Below, piece after piece: positions 1 to 7,532 of a stretch of 47,456 nt of DNA; position 1 is the stretch's first letter, and every line of letters starts with the position of its first letter. Origin of the DNA: CAYRMV01 sp964425255. GTDB lineage: Bacteria > Bacteroidota > Bacteroidia > Flavobacteriales_D > Crocinitomicaceae. The DNA lies in NCBI GenBank assembly GCA_964425255.1, contig CAYRMV010000009.1, positions 1 to 47,456 on the forward strand, written 5' to 3'. Below the pieces are notes generated by a model. That model was not told the origin of the DNA and did no database searches. It saw only the letters and a list, made by a program, of their open reading frames with translations. Both the position numbers and the translations under genes were made by a program.

Positions 1-62
1 GGAAGAATTTCAAACGAAAACAAGGTAGAATCTGCATCGTTTAAGTGATCAATTACTTTCAT
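1..62 (-). CDS. metF: Methylenetetrahydrofolate reductase, N-terminal fragment (cut by window edge)
   Basis: Reading leftwards from an ATG at 62, the first 20 codons give MKVIDHLNDADSTLFSFEIL, and the last two bases begin a codon that fits proline. The F-S-F-E-I-x-P pattern close to the N-terminus is characteristic of 5,10-methylenetetrahydrofolate reductase, the flavoenzyme that makes 5-methyl-THF for methionine synthesis. The conserved Glu of this strand is the family's active-site acid. The rest of the gene lies outside the window. A TAGGTTTG promoter box lies about 95 bases upstream (158-165), so the mRNA should have a leader; I could not recognise a riboswitch in it. The identification rests on only about 20 residues, but the match to the family N-terminus is distinctive. 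Confidence 0.75.
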   Translation of the reverse strand, partial: MKVIDHLNDADSTLFSFEIL

Positions 63-157
63 TTTTCTTTTGAACGTGAGGTGTAAACTCGATATATTTG
101 TTTTTCTAAACCTAATTGAAATTATTTTCAGATACGAAGGCGTAAAGTTAGCTAAAA

Positions 158-165
158 CAAACCTA
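158..165 (-). promoter_or_regulatory. -7 promoter box of metF (TAGGTTTG)
   Basis: On the minus strand this reads TAGGTTTG, an exact match to the Bacteroidota TAnnTTTG element, oriented towards metF. A second, weaker box (TAACTTTA) lies close by at about 142-149, so the exact start point is uncertain. Confidence 0.45.
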
Positions 166-233
166 ACTATTAGACGAAATTGGGTTGATTTTAACAAGAT
201 TTGGACTTCTAAGTTGAATTTATCTCTTGTCTT

Positions 234-848
234 TTATTTATAAAAATTCATTTTATCAATGTATCGATGCACTGGCTCAGTAAGCAAATAACGTACATCT
301 TTTCCATCTTTAATTGCCTGACGGATAAAACTCGACGAAACTTTCATGACAGGCGCTTCCAAACAAAGAATCACGTTGGAATGGTGACTTAATTCATTTT
401 CGAATAAATTTCCAATTTCCTGCACCTCTTCTTCTTCTTGAATGGTTAAAACGCGCGGATAAACATACATTTTGTGGTTTTGAAGAATTTTCTCGTGATT
501 TTGCCATTTATGAAACGTACGCAGATTGTCTTCTCCCATGATCAAACAAAACTCGTTTTGCGGATATTTTTCCTTTAGATATGCTAAGGTCGTGTATGTA
601 TAACTTGGTTTGTCAAGTTTGAATTCAATATCACTAGCTCGCAATTGATCATTGTCTTCAATTGCTTCTTGAACAAGCGCCAATCGATGATAATCTGCTA
701 GTAATGAATTTTTTACTTTCAGTGGATTTTGGGGTGTAACGACGAGCCAAACCTGATCCAAATCCGTGTATTCTGCCATGTAGTTGGCGATCACCAAATG
801 CCCAACGTGAATGGGATTGAACGTTCCAAAATACAAGCCTACTTTCAT
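234..848 (-). CDS. nadD: Nicotinate-nucleotide adenylyltransferase
   Basis: Transfers AMP from ATP to nicotinate mononucleotide, giving deamido-NAD, the penultimate step of NAD synthesis in the cytosol. The protein has 204 residues, the usual length. It carries the nucleotidyltransferase signature GTFNPIHVGH at about residues 8-17 (T/HxGH class) and the second nucleotide-binding motif SSSFIR at about 171-176. An upstream in-frame start at 902 would add 18 residues, but it lies inside gmk and ahead of the conserved MKVGLYFGTF start, so I use the ATG at 848. That ATG overlaps the gmk stop (ATGA), which indicates translational coupling in a yicC-gmk-nadD operon. Confidence 0.95.
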   Translation of the reverse strand: MKVGLYFGTFNPIHVGHLVIANYMAEYTDLDQVWLVVTPQNPLKVKNSLLADYHRLALVQEAIEDNDQLRASDIEFKLDKPSYTYTTLAYLKEKYPQNEFCLIMGEDNLRTFHKWQNHEKILQNHKMYVYPRVLTIQEEEEVQEIGNLFENELSHHSNVILCLEAPVMKVSSSFIRQAIKDGKDVRYLLTEPVHRYIDKMNFYK

Positions 849-1435
849 GGTTCTATTCCTTTTGAAACGAAATCTAAGACAATTTGTTCTGCTTTTTGAC
901 ACGCTTCATCTAAATCAACATTCAGCAAAATCTCGTCAAATTGATCTGCTAGAGCAAGTTCTTGTCTCGCTTTGCTCATCCGCATTTGTATTTTTTCCTC
1001 CGTTTCTGTACTTCTTGCTCGAAGCCGATTTTCCAATTCTTCTACACTGGGCGGTTGAACAAATATGCTTAAAGCTTGATTTCCAAATTGTTTTTTGATA
1101 TTTAGACCGCCAATGACATCCACATCAAAAGCGACCGTTTTCCCTTCCGACCAAATACGCTCCACTTCGCTGCGTAAGGTTCCGTAGAAATTATTTTCAT
1201 AAACTTCCTCCCACTCGATGAAGGCATTTTGCTCGATTTTCTCTTTGAATCCTTCCACACCCAAAAAATGATAATCTTTGCCATTCACTTCATTCGGTCG
1301 AGGTTCTCTGCTACACGCTGAAATAGAAAAAGACAAACTCGGGTTGTGTTCAAGTAAATATCGAACAATCGTTGTTTTTCCAGCACCGGAAGGAGCAGAA
1401 AAGATGATGCATTTTCCTGTTTTTACTTCCGACAT
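845..1435 (-). CDS. gmk: Guanylate kinase
   Basis: Phosphorylates GMP (and dGMP) to GDP with ATP, essential for GTP and dGTP supply. The protein has 196 residues. The P-loop SAPSGAGKTT is at residues 13-22, followed by the GMP-binding segment SACSREPRPNEVNGKDYHF, in which the Arg and Tyr are the usual base and phosphate contacts, and then the LID region rich in Arg (RLRARSTETEEKIQMR). The gene lies three bases downstream of yicC and its stop overlaps the nadD start, so the three genes are read together. The yicC-gmk-nadD order recurs in Bacteroidota as far as I recall. Confidence 0.96.
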   Translation of the reverse strand: MSEVKTGKCIIFSAPSGAGKTTIVRYLLEHNPSLSFSISACSREPRPNEVNGKDYHFLGVEGFKEKIEQNAFIEWEEVYENNFYGTLRSEVERIWSEGKTVAFDVDVIGGLNIKKQFGNQALSIFVQPPSVEELENRLRARSTETEEKIQMRMSKARQELALADQFDEILLNVDLDEACQKAEQIVLDFVSKGIEP

Positions 1436-1438
1436 CGT

Positions 1439-2299
1439 TTACAAGGTATTAAGAACTTGTTCTTTGATTTTTTCCAAGCTATCTTTCATGTCGACAACAA
1501 TTTTTTGTAACTCAACATGATAACTTTTGCTTCCTAACGTATTGATTTCTCGACCAATTTCTTGTGTGATAAACCCTAATTTCTTTCCTGCACTTGGTAA
1601 AATCATGGTTTCTAAAAAATAATCCAAGTGATTTAAAAGGCGCATTTTTTCTTCCGATACATCTAATTTTTCTATGTAAAAAATCAATTCTTGTTGAAAG
1701 CGATTTTCATCTACATTGGGCATTTCTTCCAAGCCTTTACGCATGCGTTCTTTGATGGTTTCAATACGTAAATTTTCATAATTCGGCACCAAAGAGAGTA
1801 AACGCTTGATTTCACCAATTCGCTCATTGAATTCTCGTTCTAATGCAAGTCCTTCTTGGCGGCGGAATTCATTAAGTTGTTTACACGCATCTTCCACCAA
1901 ATTCATCAAAAAGGCATTTTCTTCATCGGAAACCTCTTCTTTGGCTTGAATTAATATATCGGGTAAACGCAAAATCAGTGACAAATAATCGGGTGATTCT
2001 TCACCCAACAATGCGTTCGTTTGCTTCAAATCGTCGTAATACGCTTTGGCTAAATCTTTATTGATTTCAACACTTTTTGTTGATCCTGTGCTTTCAAGGG
2101 AGATGTTTACCTCGACTTTTCCACGATCCAAAAATTGCGTGATTCGCTGACGAATATCGAGTTCTTTGTCTTTGTAAGCAGGAGCAATCCGCACAAACAA
2201 GTCCATTCCCTTGCTATTGAGTGCTTTGATTTCAACACTTACTTTTTTTCCCTCAAAGATTGCGGTGGCTTTTCCGTAACCCGTCATTGAATGCAACAT
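1439..2299 (-). CDS. yicC: YicC-family endoribonuclease
   Basis: YicC/YloC family protein. Characterised members are endoribonucleases that act on RNA. The protein has 286 residues from the ATG at 2299. The N-terminal signature HSMTGYGKA is present, and the C-terminal DUF1732-like part ends in a segment near LGSKSYHVELQKIVVDMK, where family members usually have a conserved acidic/Lys-rich helix (typically N-T-L-x-S-K). A longer TTG-started version (2317) would begin inside the TATTTTTG promoter box at 2315-2322, so the ATG at 2299 (MLHSMTGYG) is chosen; ATG 2287 is also possible. First gene of the operon with gmk and nadD. Confidence 0.92.
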   Translation of the reverse strand: MLHSMTGYGKATAIFEGKKVSVEIKALNSKGMDLFVRIAPAYKDKELDIRQRITQFLDRGKVEVNISLESTGSTKSVEINKDLAKAYYDDLKQTNALLGEESPDYLSLILRLPDILIQAKEEVSDEENAFLMNLVEDACKQLNEFRRQEGLALEREFNERIGEIKRLLSLVPNYENLRIETIKERMRKGLEEMPNVDENRFQQELIFYIEKLDVSEEKMRLLNHLDYFLETMILPSAGKKLGFITQEIGREINTLGSKSYHVELQKIVVDMKDSLEKIKEQVLNTL

Positions 2300-2314
2300 A
2301 GCCTTAATTTTCGG

Positions 2315-2322
2315 CAAAAATA
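2315..2322 (-). promoter_or_regulatory. -7 promoter box of yicC-gmk-nadD (TATTTTTG)
   Basis: Exact TAnnTTTG match on the minus strand, 15 bases before the yicC ATG. It overlaps the alternative TTG start and so argues against that start. Confidence 0.55.
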
Positions 2323-2348
2323 GGCATATTGCTTGATTTATTGGGGAA

Positions 2349-3161
2349 TTAGTTCAAATCTGGCACAAATAAAAGTGGTATTTTGGAGTTTCGTGCTAAT
2401 TCTGTAGAATCCGAAGCGCCAAACAATCGCTCAAAGAAACTATGTTTTTTAGGAATCAAAGCAAGTATTTCTAAGCCTTCTTGTTCGATAATCTCATCAA
2501 TACCCACCTTTAAATCAGCTGCATGATGGAAAATCATCTTGTGTGGAAACTGAGACAAATAGTTGTTTAAAATAATGGATCTCACTTCTTCATTGATCAA
2601 TTCGTTTGGATTCAGAATCGAAAACGCCACCAATTCTCCTGATGCCATTGTTACAAAATCTTTCACGTAGTCAAATACAGATGTGTGATGAATGTCTTCC
2701 CCATCAAAACCCAAACCAATCCTAAATTCTGTTGGATAACCGGTATCGAGCGGAATTCCCAAAACCGGAATCGATCCATTTCGAAACAAAGAAAGAGCAG
2801 TGCTTCCCATGAACAATTCTTCTACCTTGTTGTGTCCTTTCAAGCCTACAACAATCAAATCAATTTTGTTTTCATTGGCATAATTCAAAATATCATCCAC
2901 TGGAAAAATGCCTGTTTGCAACTCTATTTTCACAGAGTCAGGCGCTTCTACTTCTGAAAGAAAATGCTTCATTTCAGCTTGTTTGAAAGACTGAAACTCA
3001 TCCAAATCAATCAAATCCACAAATTCAGGACCCGTAGTTGGAATCATATATGAATGAAAAAATGTGAGAGAAAGGTCTTTTTCTTTCGCAAAACTCAATG
3101 CATAACGAGCGGCATTTTTAGCGTTTTCTGAAAAATCGACGGCAACTAGAATTGTTTTCAT
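2349..3161 (-). CDS. Universal stress protein, two-domain
   Basis: Cytosolic UspA-family protein of 270 residues, long enough for two tandem Usp domains. The first domain starts with KTILVAVDFSENAKNAARYA (the ATP-site Asp is in VAVDFS) and contains the nucleotide-binding loop G-x2-G-x9-G-S/T seen as GLKGHNKVEELFMGST at about residues 107-122. The second domain (from about residue 147) is degenerate and lacks a clear loop, which is usual for Bacteroidota tandem Usps. Family members bind ATP and help survival under stress; the specific role here is unknown. It sits alone behind its own promoter (3248-3255) with a leader of roughly 80 bases. A second Usp is at 31252. Confidence 0.9.
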   Translation of the reverse strand: MKTILVAVDFSENAKNAARYALSFAKEKDLSLTFFHSYMIPTTGPEFVDLIDLDEFQSFKQAEMKHFLSEVEAPDSVKIELQTGIFPVDDILNYANENKIDLIVVGLKGHNKVEELFMGSTALSLFRNGSIPVLGIPLDTGYPTEFRIGLGFDGEDIHHTSVFDYVKDFVTMASGELVAFSILNPNELINEEVRSIILNNYLSQFPHKMIFHHAADLKVGIDEIIEQEGLEILALIPKKHSFFERLFGASDSTELARNSKIPLLFVPDLN

Positions 3162-3247
3162 GGTGTTGGTTTTTGACAGTAATACTTTTTAAAGGAAAAC
3201 AGCTTTTTAATCCTGTATAATCCTTTTACAAGTTACGCATTTTATGT

Positions 3248-3255
3248 CAAAGTTA
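3248..3255 (-). promoter_or_regulatory. -7 promoter box of the usp gene (TAACTTTG)
   Basis: Exact TAnnTTTG on the minus strand, 86 bases before the ATG at 3161. No TTG at a good -33 spacing is evident. Confidence 0.45.
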
Positions 3256-3313
3256 GGTGAAAACAAAGCGAAATTTTTGTCAACAAAGAAAGAAACTGAA
3301 ACCAAAAATCATC

Positions 3314-3733
3314 TTATTTTTTGCTTGATCTCATGGCCTTTACTTTTTGAACAGAATTATCCATCAACAATTGCTGATAGCGCTCCGATTCTTGAGGAAC
3401 AAGGCTGATTTTTCCATCTGAATTAAAAAAAATGCCCCATCCATAGGTTTTGGTTAAAGGTGAAGCACGCAAACAAGCTTGCCCTTTGGAAAAGAAATCC
3501 GATTTGGCTTGCGCTAATTCCGAATCTGTCAATTCATTTCGAATAGCAAAAATTTCAAACAGCAATTCGTCGGATGAATACGTCAATGGTTTTTGTTGAA
3601 GCAATTCAAATTGCCAATTAGCAATTGATTTTTTATCGCCTTTTAATGGTGGAATCAATGAAATATCCGTTTTACAATCTTCGGCAACTTCAATGAACGT
3701 ATTAAAATAATTGGTGGTGTGAATCTTAGCCAT
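3314..3733 (-). CDS. DUF6157-family protein
   Basis: Protein of 139 residues with the start pattern IHTTNYFNTFIEVAEDC, which I recognise as the DUF6157 family (small cytosolic proteins of unknown function). No signal peptide or membrane segment. A Gly/Trp-rich core (TYGWGIFFNSDGKISLVP) is followed by a basic C-terminus (KKVKAM-like, ending in SSKK). It follows the ArsC-like gene by 11 bases on the same strand and is presumably co-transcribed with it; the pairing does not reveal a function. The family assignment is from memory of the N-terminal pattern. Confidence 0.75.
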   Translation of the reverse strand: MAKIHTTNYFNTFIEVAEDCKTDISLIPPLKGDKKSIANWQFELLQQKPLTYSSDELLFEIFAIRNELTDSELAQAKSDFFSKGQACLRASPLTKTYGWGIFFNSDGKISLVPQESERYQQLLMDNSVQKVKAMRSSKK

Positions 3734-3744
3734 TTCGTTGATTT

Positions 3745-4104
3745 TTAGCGTATTTTCTCATAAAATTCAACCGCTTTTGCTACTTCTTTGGCTGCATTTC
3801 CAATGAAAACTTCTCCATCAAGTAAGATAAACGGTCTTTTCAAGAAGGTATATTCTTCCAACATGTATTTCCGGTAATCTTCTTCCGTCAAATTCATTTC
3901 ATTCAATCCCATGCTTCTAAATTTCATTGCTCGCTTAGAAAACAAAGCTTCGTACGAACCTATTTTTTCTTTCAACGCGTCTAGGGTATCTGAATCAATG
4001 TTTGTCTGTTTAATATCTATCAACGTAACATCCTCTCCTGGATTGATTTGCTGAATGATTTTTTGACATGTATTGCATGTGCTTAAGTGGTAAATTCTTC
4101 TCAT
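3745..4104 (-). CDS. ArsC/Spx-family protein (arsenate reductase-like)
   Basis: Thioredoxin-fold protein of 119 residues. The N-terminus has the redox pair C-N-T-C at residues 10-13 (HLSTCNTCQK). The middle matches the family (LKEKIGSYEALFSKRAMKFR), where ArsC proteins carry the loop preceding the catalytic Arg, and the conserved FLKRPFILLDGEVFIGN has the RP-x2 motif of ArsC/Spx/YffB. The activity could be reductase or regulator; the sequence does not decide. First gene of a pair with the DUF6157 gene. A TATCTTTA element sits exactly four bases before the ATG (4109-4116), predicting a leaderless transcript. Confidence 0.85.
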   Translation of the reverse strand: MRRIYHLSTCNTCQKIIQQINPGEDVTLIDIKQTNIDSDTLDALKEKIGSYEALFSKRAMKFRSMGLNEMNLTEEDYRKYMLEEYTFLKRPFILLDGEVFIGNAAKEVAKAVEFYEKIR

Positions 4105-4108
4105 GGTC

Positions 4109-4116
4109 TAAAGATA
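4109..4116 (-). promoter_or_regulatory. Near-consensus -7 box of the ArsC-like gene (TATCTTTA)
   Basis: One mismatch to TAnnTTTG (final A). Spacing to the ATG is exactly four bases, the same as for four other genes in this window. Confidence 0.4.
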
Positions 4117-4218
4117 CAATTAAATAGAAAATTCAAAAATGCTCCAAAATATGTTAAATTCATTTTAAATGTTAATTAAACGTGAATAACTTCCTGTACC
4201 TTTCCCTTTTTTTTACGT

Positions 4219-4226
4219 TATATTTG
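4219..4226 (+). promoter_or_regulatory. -7 promoter box of the traR/dksA-like gene (TATATTTG)
   Basis: Exact TAnnTTTG, 39 bases before the ATG at 4266. Confidence 0.5.
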
Positions 4227-4265
4227 TGCAACAAACAACAACACGTTGTCCTAAACTAGAACAAT

Positions 4266-4646
4266 ATGTCACAAGAAAAGACCAGGTATTCGGATGCAGA
4301 ATTAGAAGAATTCCGCGTATTGATTAATGAGAAATTGAAAGAAGCACGTGTCGATTACGATATGTTGAAAGAATCGCTTTCCTATGGGGATAATCATGGA
4401 ACGGATGATACTGGAAGAACCTTCAACATGATGGAAGATGGTTCGGAAACCCTTTCTCGCGAAGAGGTAGCTCAATTAGCTGCTCGTCAAGAAAAATTTA
4501 TCCAAAGTTTACAAAATGCATTAATCCGCATTGAGAACAAAACATACGGAATTTGCCGTGTGACTGGAAAATTGATTCAAAAAGAACGTTTGCGTTTAGT
4601 TCCTCATGCTACATTGAGCATCGAGGCAAAGAACATTCAAAAGTAA
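4266..4646 (+). CDS. TraR/DksA-family transcriptional regulator
   Basis: Cytosolic protein of 126 residues: a charged coiled-coil N-terminal half (about residues 8-90, rich in Glu/Lys) and a C-terminal DksA/TraR-type zinc-finger segment YGICRVTGKLIQKERLRL followed by VPHATLSIEAK. Only one Cys of the classical four-Cys finger is left (CRVTG), which is the usual state in Bacteroidota homologues. Members bind the RNA polymerase secondary channel and tune initiation. It precedes lspA by five bases and is presumably co-transcribed with it, a pairing common in the phylum. Confidence 0.88.
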   Translation: MSQEKTRYSDAELEEFRVLINEKLKEARVDYDMLKESLSYGDNHGTDDTGRTFNMMEDGSETLSREEVAQLAARQEKFIQSLQNALIRIENKTYGICRVTGKLIQKERLRLVPHATLSIEAKNIQK

Positions 4647-4651
4647 GATTC

Positions 4652-5335
4652 GTGCAAAAAAAATTGCTAATTACAGGGGCTGTCGTGGCCCTTGTTTTGA
4701 TTTTAGACCAACTGGTGAAGATTTGGGTGAAAAATAGTTTCACCATTTACGACGATCCCGTAAACCTGATTGGAGATAGTTTTCGTTTGGTCTACACTGA
4801 AAATCCTGGAATGGCTTTCGGTACGACTTTCGGTGGTGGCATGTGGTCCAAATTAGCGTTAAGTATTTTTCGCATTATTGCTGTAAGCGGAATTGGATAT
4901 TACATCGTGACGCAAGCAAAAAAAGAAGTCAAAATGAGCTTTTTGATTGCACTTGGTTTCATTTTTGCTGGTGCTTTAGGAAATTTACTCGACTCCATGT
5001 TTTATGACTTCCTTTTTGCCTACGATCCATGTATTTCCTTCAATCACATGGAGGGATCTGGTTTGTATTCCGACTGTGGTATTTTTGGTAAAATCGAAAC
5101 GCGACACACGGGTTTTTTACTTGGAAATGTCGTTGATATGTTTCAATTTAATTTTACGTGGCCTTCATGGGTGCCAATCGTTGGAGGTGGAGAGGTTTTT
5201 CCTGCAATCTGGAATTTAGCAGATGGTTCGATCACTGTAGGGGTTTTGATGATGTTATTTCGCCAACGATCTTATTTTCCAAAAAAGGCAAATGAAACTA
5301 CTTCAGAAGATAATCCTGCAGAAGTAACTGAGTAA
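4652..5335 (+). CDS. lspA: Lipoprotein signal peptidase (signal peptidase II)
   Basis: Inner-membrane aspartic protease that cleaves prolipoprotein signal peptides. Protein of 227 residues from a GTG at 4652 (VQKKLLITGAVVALVLI). The long ATG frame from 4553 would overlap traR by almost 100 bases and add 33 residues absent from the family, so GTG is preferred. Motifs: DQLVK at residues 19-23, ENPGMAFG (family N-x-G-x-A-F), GALGNLLDS with the first catalytic Asp, and NVVDM with the second. Between them is an insert of about 40 residues, as in other Bacteroidota LspA, which makes it longer than the E. coli enzyme (about 164). Several hydrophobic segments. Downstream of traR/dksA. Confidence 0.93.
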   Translation: MQKKLLITGAVVALVLILDQLVKIWVKNSFTIYDDPVNLIGDSFRLVYTENPGMAFGTTFGGGMWSKLALSIFRIIAVSGIGYYIVTQAKKEVKMSFLIALGFIFAGALGNLLDSMFYDFLFAYDPCISFNHMEGSGLYSDCGIFGKIETRHTGFLLGNVVDMFQFNFTWPSWVPIVGGGEVFPAIWNLADGSITVGVLMMLFRQRSYFPKKANETTSEDNPAEVTE

Positions 5336-5341
5336 TTTCGT

Positions 5342-6022
5342 TTATTTATTTTTCCTTCCGAAAAATCTCAATCGCATCACAGGAATTACTTCTTCTAAAT
5401 TGGTATTTCCTTTTGAATTTGCTTTCAAATGATTGGTTGCAATTGACCATACTTCACTAGAACTCAGCTGAAAATAAACCCGTTGAACTTGTTTGCGAAC
5501 GTCGTTTTCTGTGAAGTTGGTTTGTCGAAAAGAAATTCCGCTTATATCCTCCCACGAAATTTGTTTTTCGCTTGTTTTCAATCCTTCAGCGTTCAAACTA
5601 AAAACCCATTTGTTTCCAATTTGGTAGTCTATTTGCTGCGGAATGTTCGAATTATCTTCTTTTGATATCCAAGCATCAATGGATGAAAACGAGACTTTCA
5701 CTTCGGAGTCCAATAAACTTTCTGTAGCAATCAATGCTGTTCCTTTTTCAGCTACGATGCCATTTAATATTGCGCGTCGCTTGAGTTCATTTGGGTCTTC
5801 CGCCCAGCTAAATGACCAACGAATCCATCTTCGAACAGAAAAGCGATACCAAAGAAAACTAGCAATAAGTCCTAGAAAAAACCCAAGAAAAATGGGTGTC
5901 AATTCCAACGATTTGATTTCTTGTGATAGAAAAGCCAAAACAGCTGGAAACAAAGCCAAAATAACGGTCGGAAACAAAACGAAAATCATTCCAACTCTGA
6001 TTAGAAAGCGGGTACTTTTCAT
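5342..6022 (-). CDS. Hypothetical protein with N-terminal membrane anchor
   Basis: Protein of 226 residues, not recognised. Two hydrophobic segments at about residues 8-32 and 43-60 form an N-terminal hairpin, followed by a basic stretch (YRFSVRRWIRW) and a soluble domain that is probably cytosolic, rich in beta-like alternation (VKVSFSSIDAWIS, WVFSLNAEGLKT, WEDISGISFRQ, RVYFQLSSSEVWSI). The pattern resembles YcxB-like or bPH-type domains, but I cannot assign it. Last gene of the deoC-aldehyde dehydrogenase operon (20-base gap), though the link may be only positional. Confidence 0.7.
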   Translation of the reverse strand: MKSTRFLIRVGMIFVLFPTVILALFPAVLAFLSQEIKSLELTPIFLGFFLGLIASFLWYRFSVRRWIRWSFSWAEDPNELKRRAILNGIVAEKGTALIATESLLDSEVKVSFSSIDAWISKEDNSNIPQQIDYQIGNKWVFSLNAEGLKTSEKQISWEDISGISFRQTNFTENDVRKQVQRVYFQLSSSEVWSIATNHLKANSKGNTNLEEVIPVMRLRFFGRKNK

Positions 6023-6042
6023 TTTTCTAAACCCAATTAAAT

Positions 6043-7512
6043 TTATTTCAAATGAACATACGTCTCCAATCCATGTATTCCTCCTTCACGACCAAAACCA
6101 CTTTCTTTGTATCCTCCAAAGGGCGAGGTTGGATCAAATTTGTTGTACGTATTTGCCCAAACAACACCTGCGCGTAACTTCGTCGTCAAATTGAAAATTT
6201 TTGATCCTTTATCCGTCCAAACTCCCGCTGCTAAACCATACGGTGTGTTGTTTGCTTTTTGAATTACTTCGTCTACCGTTCGGAAAGTTTGAATGGTCAA
6301 AACGGGTCCAAAAATCTCTTCTTGTGCCACTCGACTTGATTGAGCTACGTCCAAAAACAGGGTTGGTTTGCAGAAATACCCTTTCTTTGGCAAAGAACAC
6401 GTTGGTTGAAATAACTCGTTTCCTTCTTGTTTCCCAATTTCCAAGTATCGTTCAATTGTAGCAAGTTGTTCCTTCGAATTGATGGCACCAATATCTGTGT
6501 TTTTGTCCATCGGGTCACCCACATACAGCGATTGAAGTCGGTGTTTCAACTTTCGAATTACTTCTTCTGCAACGCCTTCTTGAACATATAAGCGAGAACC
6601 CGCGCAACAAACATGCCCTTGATTGAAGAAAATTCCATTCACAATTCCTTCAACAGCTTGATCAATTGGAGCGTCTTCGAATACAATATTGGCTGATTTT
6701 CCACCCAATTCCAGGGATAACTTTTTGTTGGTTCCTGCCACCGATTTTTGGATTAATTTCCCAACTTGCGTGGAACCTGTAAATGCAATTTTATTTACAT
6801 CCGGATGATTGACAATAGCTGCACCTGTGTCTCCATGACCTGTAACAATATTCACAACACCTGCAGGTAAACCGCTTTCCTCAATGATTTCAGCCAATTT
6901 AAGTGCGGTTAGAGAGGTTGTCTCAGCTGGTTTCAAAACAACTGTATTTCCAGCCGCCAATGCAGGTGCAATTTTCCAAGCGGCCATTAGAAGGGGAAAA
7001 TTCCATGGAATAATCTGTCCTACTACGCCAAGTGATTCAACCGATCGATTCGGGAAAGCATAATTCAGCTTGTCGGCCCAACCTGCATAATAAAAGAAAT
7101 GATTTGCGGCTAAAGGAATGTCAATATCGCGTGATTCACGGATCGGTTTCCCTCCATCCAAGGTTTCAATCACGGCCAATTCACGCGCTCGTTCTTGGAT
7201 CATTCTCGCAATACGAAAAATGTATTTTCCTCTTTCCTGAGCTGGCATTTTTGACCAAATGTTTTCATACGCTTTTCGTGCTGCCTTAACCGCACGGTCG
7301 ATGTCCTCTTCGTTTGCATACGCAACTTGAGCTAAAACCTCTTCCGTTGCTGGATTAATCGAATCAACGTATTTTTTCGAACTTGGTTTCACCCATTTTC
7401 CATCGATGAACAAATCATATTGCTTTTTCAATTGGATATGCGCTGCGCTTTCGGGAGCAGGATCTAAATTCCAATTCAGAGAATGTACTTTATTTAAAGG
7501 CTTTTTTTTCAT
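6043..7512 (-). CDS. NAD(P)-dependent aldehyde dehydrogenase
   Basis: Soluble enzyme of 489 residues, standard ALDH length. Visible motifs: the oxyanion/fold segment GQIIPWNFPLLMAAWKIAPAL, cofactor site FTGSTQVGK, general base Glu in LELGGKSANIVFED, and catalytic Cys in FFNQGHVCCAGSR (near residue 301; the first Cys of the pair aligns with the nucleophile), then EEIFGPV and the C-terminal PFGGYKESGFGREGG. It lies 20 bases downstream of deoC. DeoC releases acetaldehyde, so oxidation of acetaldehyde to acetate is a plausible role, inferred from context only. The N-terminal tail (about 25 residues ahead of the fold) is a little longer than usual. Confidence 0.93.
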   Translation of the reverse strand: MKKKPLNKVHSLNWNLDPAPESAAHIQLKKQYDLFIDGKWVKPSSKKYVDSINPATEEVLAQVAYANEEDIDRAVKAARKAYENIWSKMPAQERGKYIFRIARMIQERARELAVIETLDGGKPIRESRDIDIPLAANHFFYYAGWADKLNYAFPNRSVESLGVVGQIIPWNFPLLMAAWKIAPALAAGNTVVLKPAETTSLTALKLAEIIEESGLPAGVVNIVTGHGDTGAAIVNHPDVNKIAFTGSTQVGKLIQKSVAGTNKKLSLELGGKSANIVFEDAPIDQAVEGIVNGIFFNQGHVCCAGSRLYVQEGVAEEVIRKLKHRLQSLYVGDPMDKNTDIGAINSKEQLATIERYLEIGKQEGNELFQPTCSLPKKGYFCKPTLFLDVAQSSRVAQEEIFGPVLTIQTFRTVDEVIQKANNTPYGLAAGVWTDKGSKIFNLTTKLRAGVVWANTYNKFDPTSPFGGYKESGFGREGGIHGLETYVHLK

Positions 7513-7532
7513 TGTTTGTGCTTTTTGAATTC

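Noticed and set aside
63..165. Possible SAM-responsive riboswitch in the metF leader
   Set aside because: The minus-strand leader (about 95 bases) shows no recognisable SAM-I, SAM-II or SAM/SAH core that I could find by eye.
5643..6194. Plus-strand frame of 183 codons opposite the membrane protein and aldehyde dehydrogenase ends
   Set aside because: Composition is that of an antisense shadow and it crosses two minus-strand genes; no recognisable motif.
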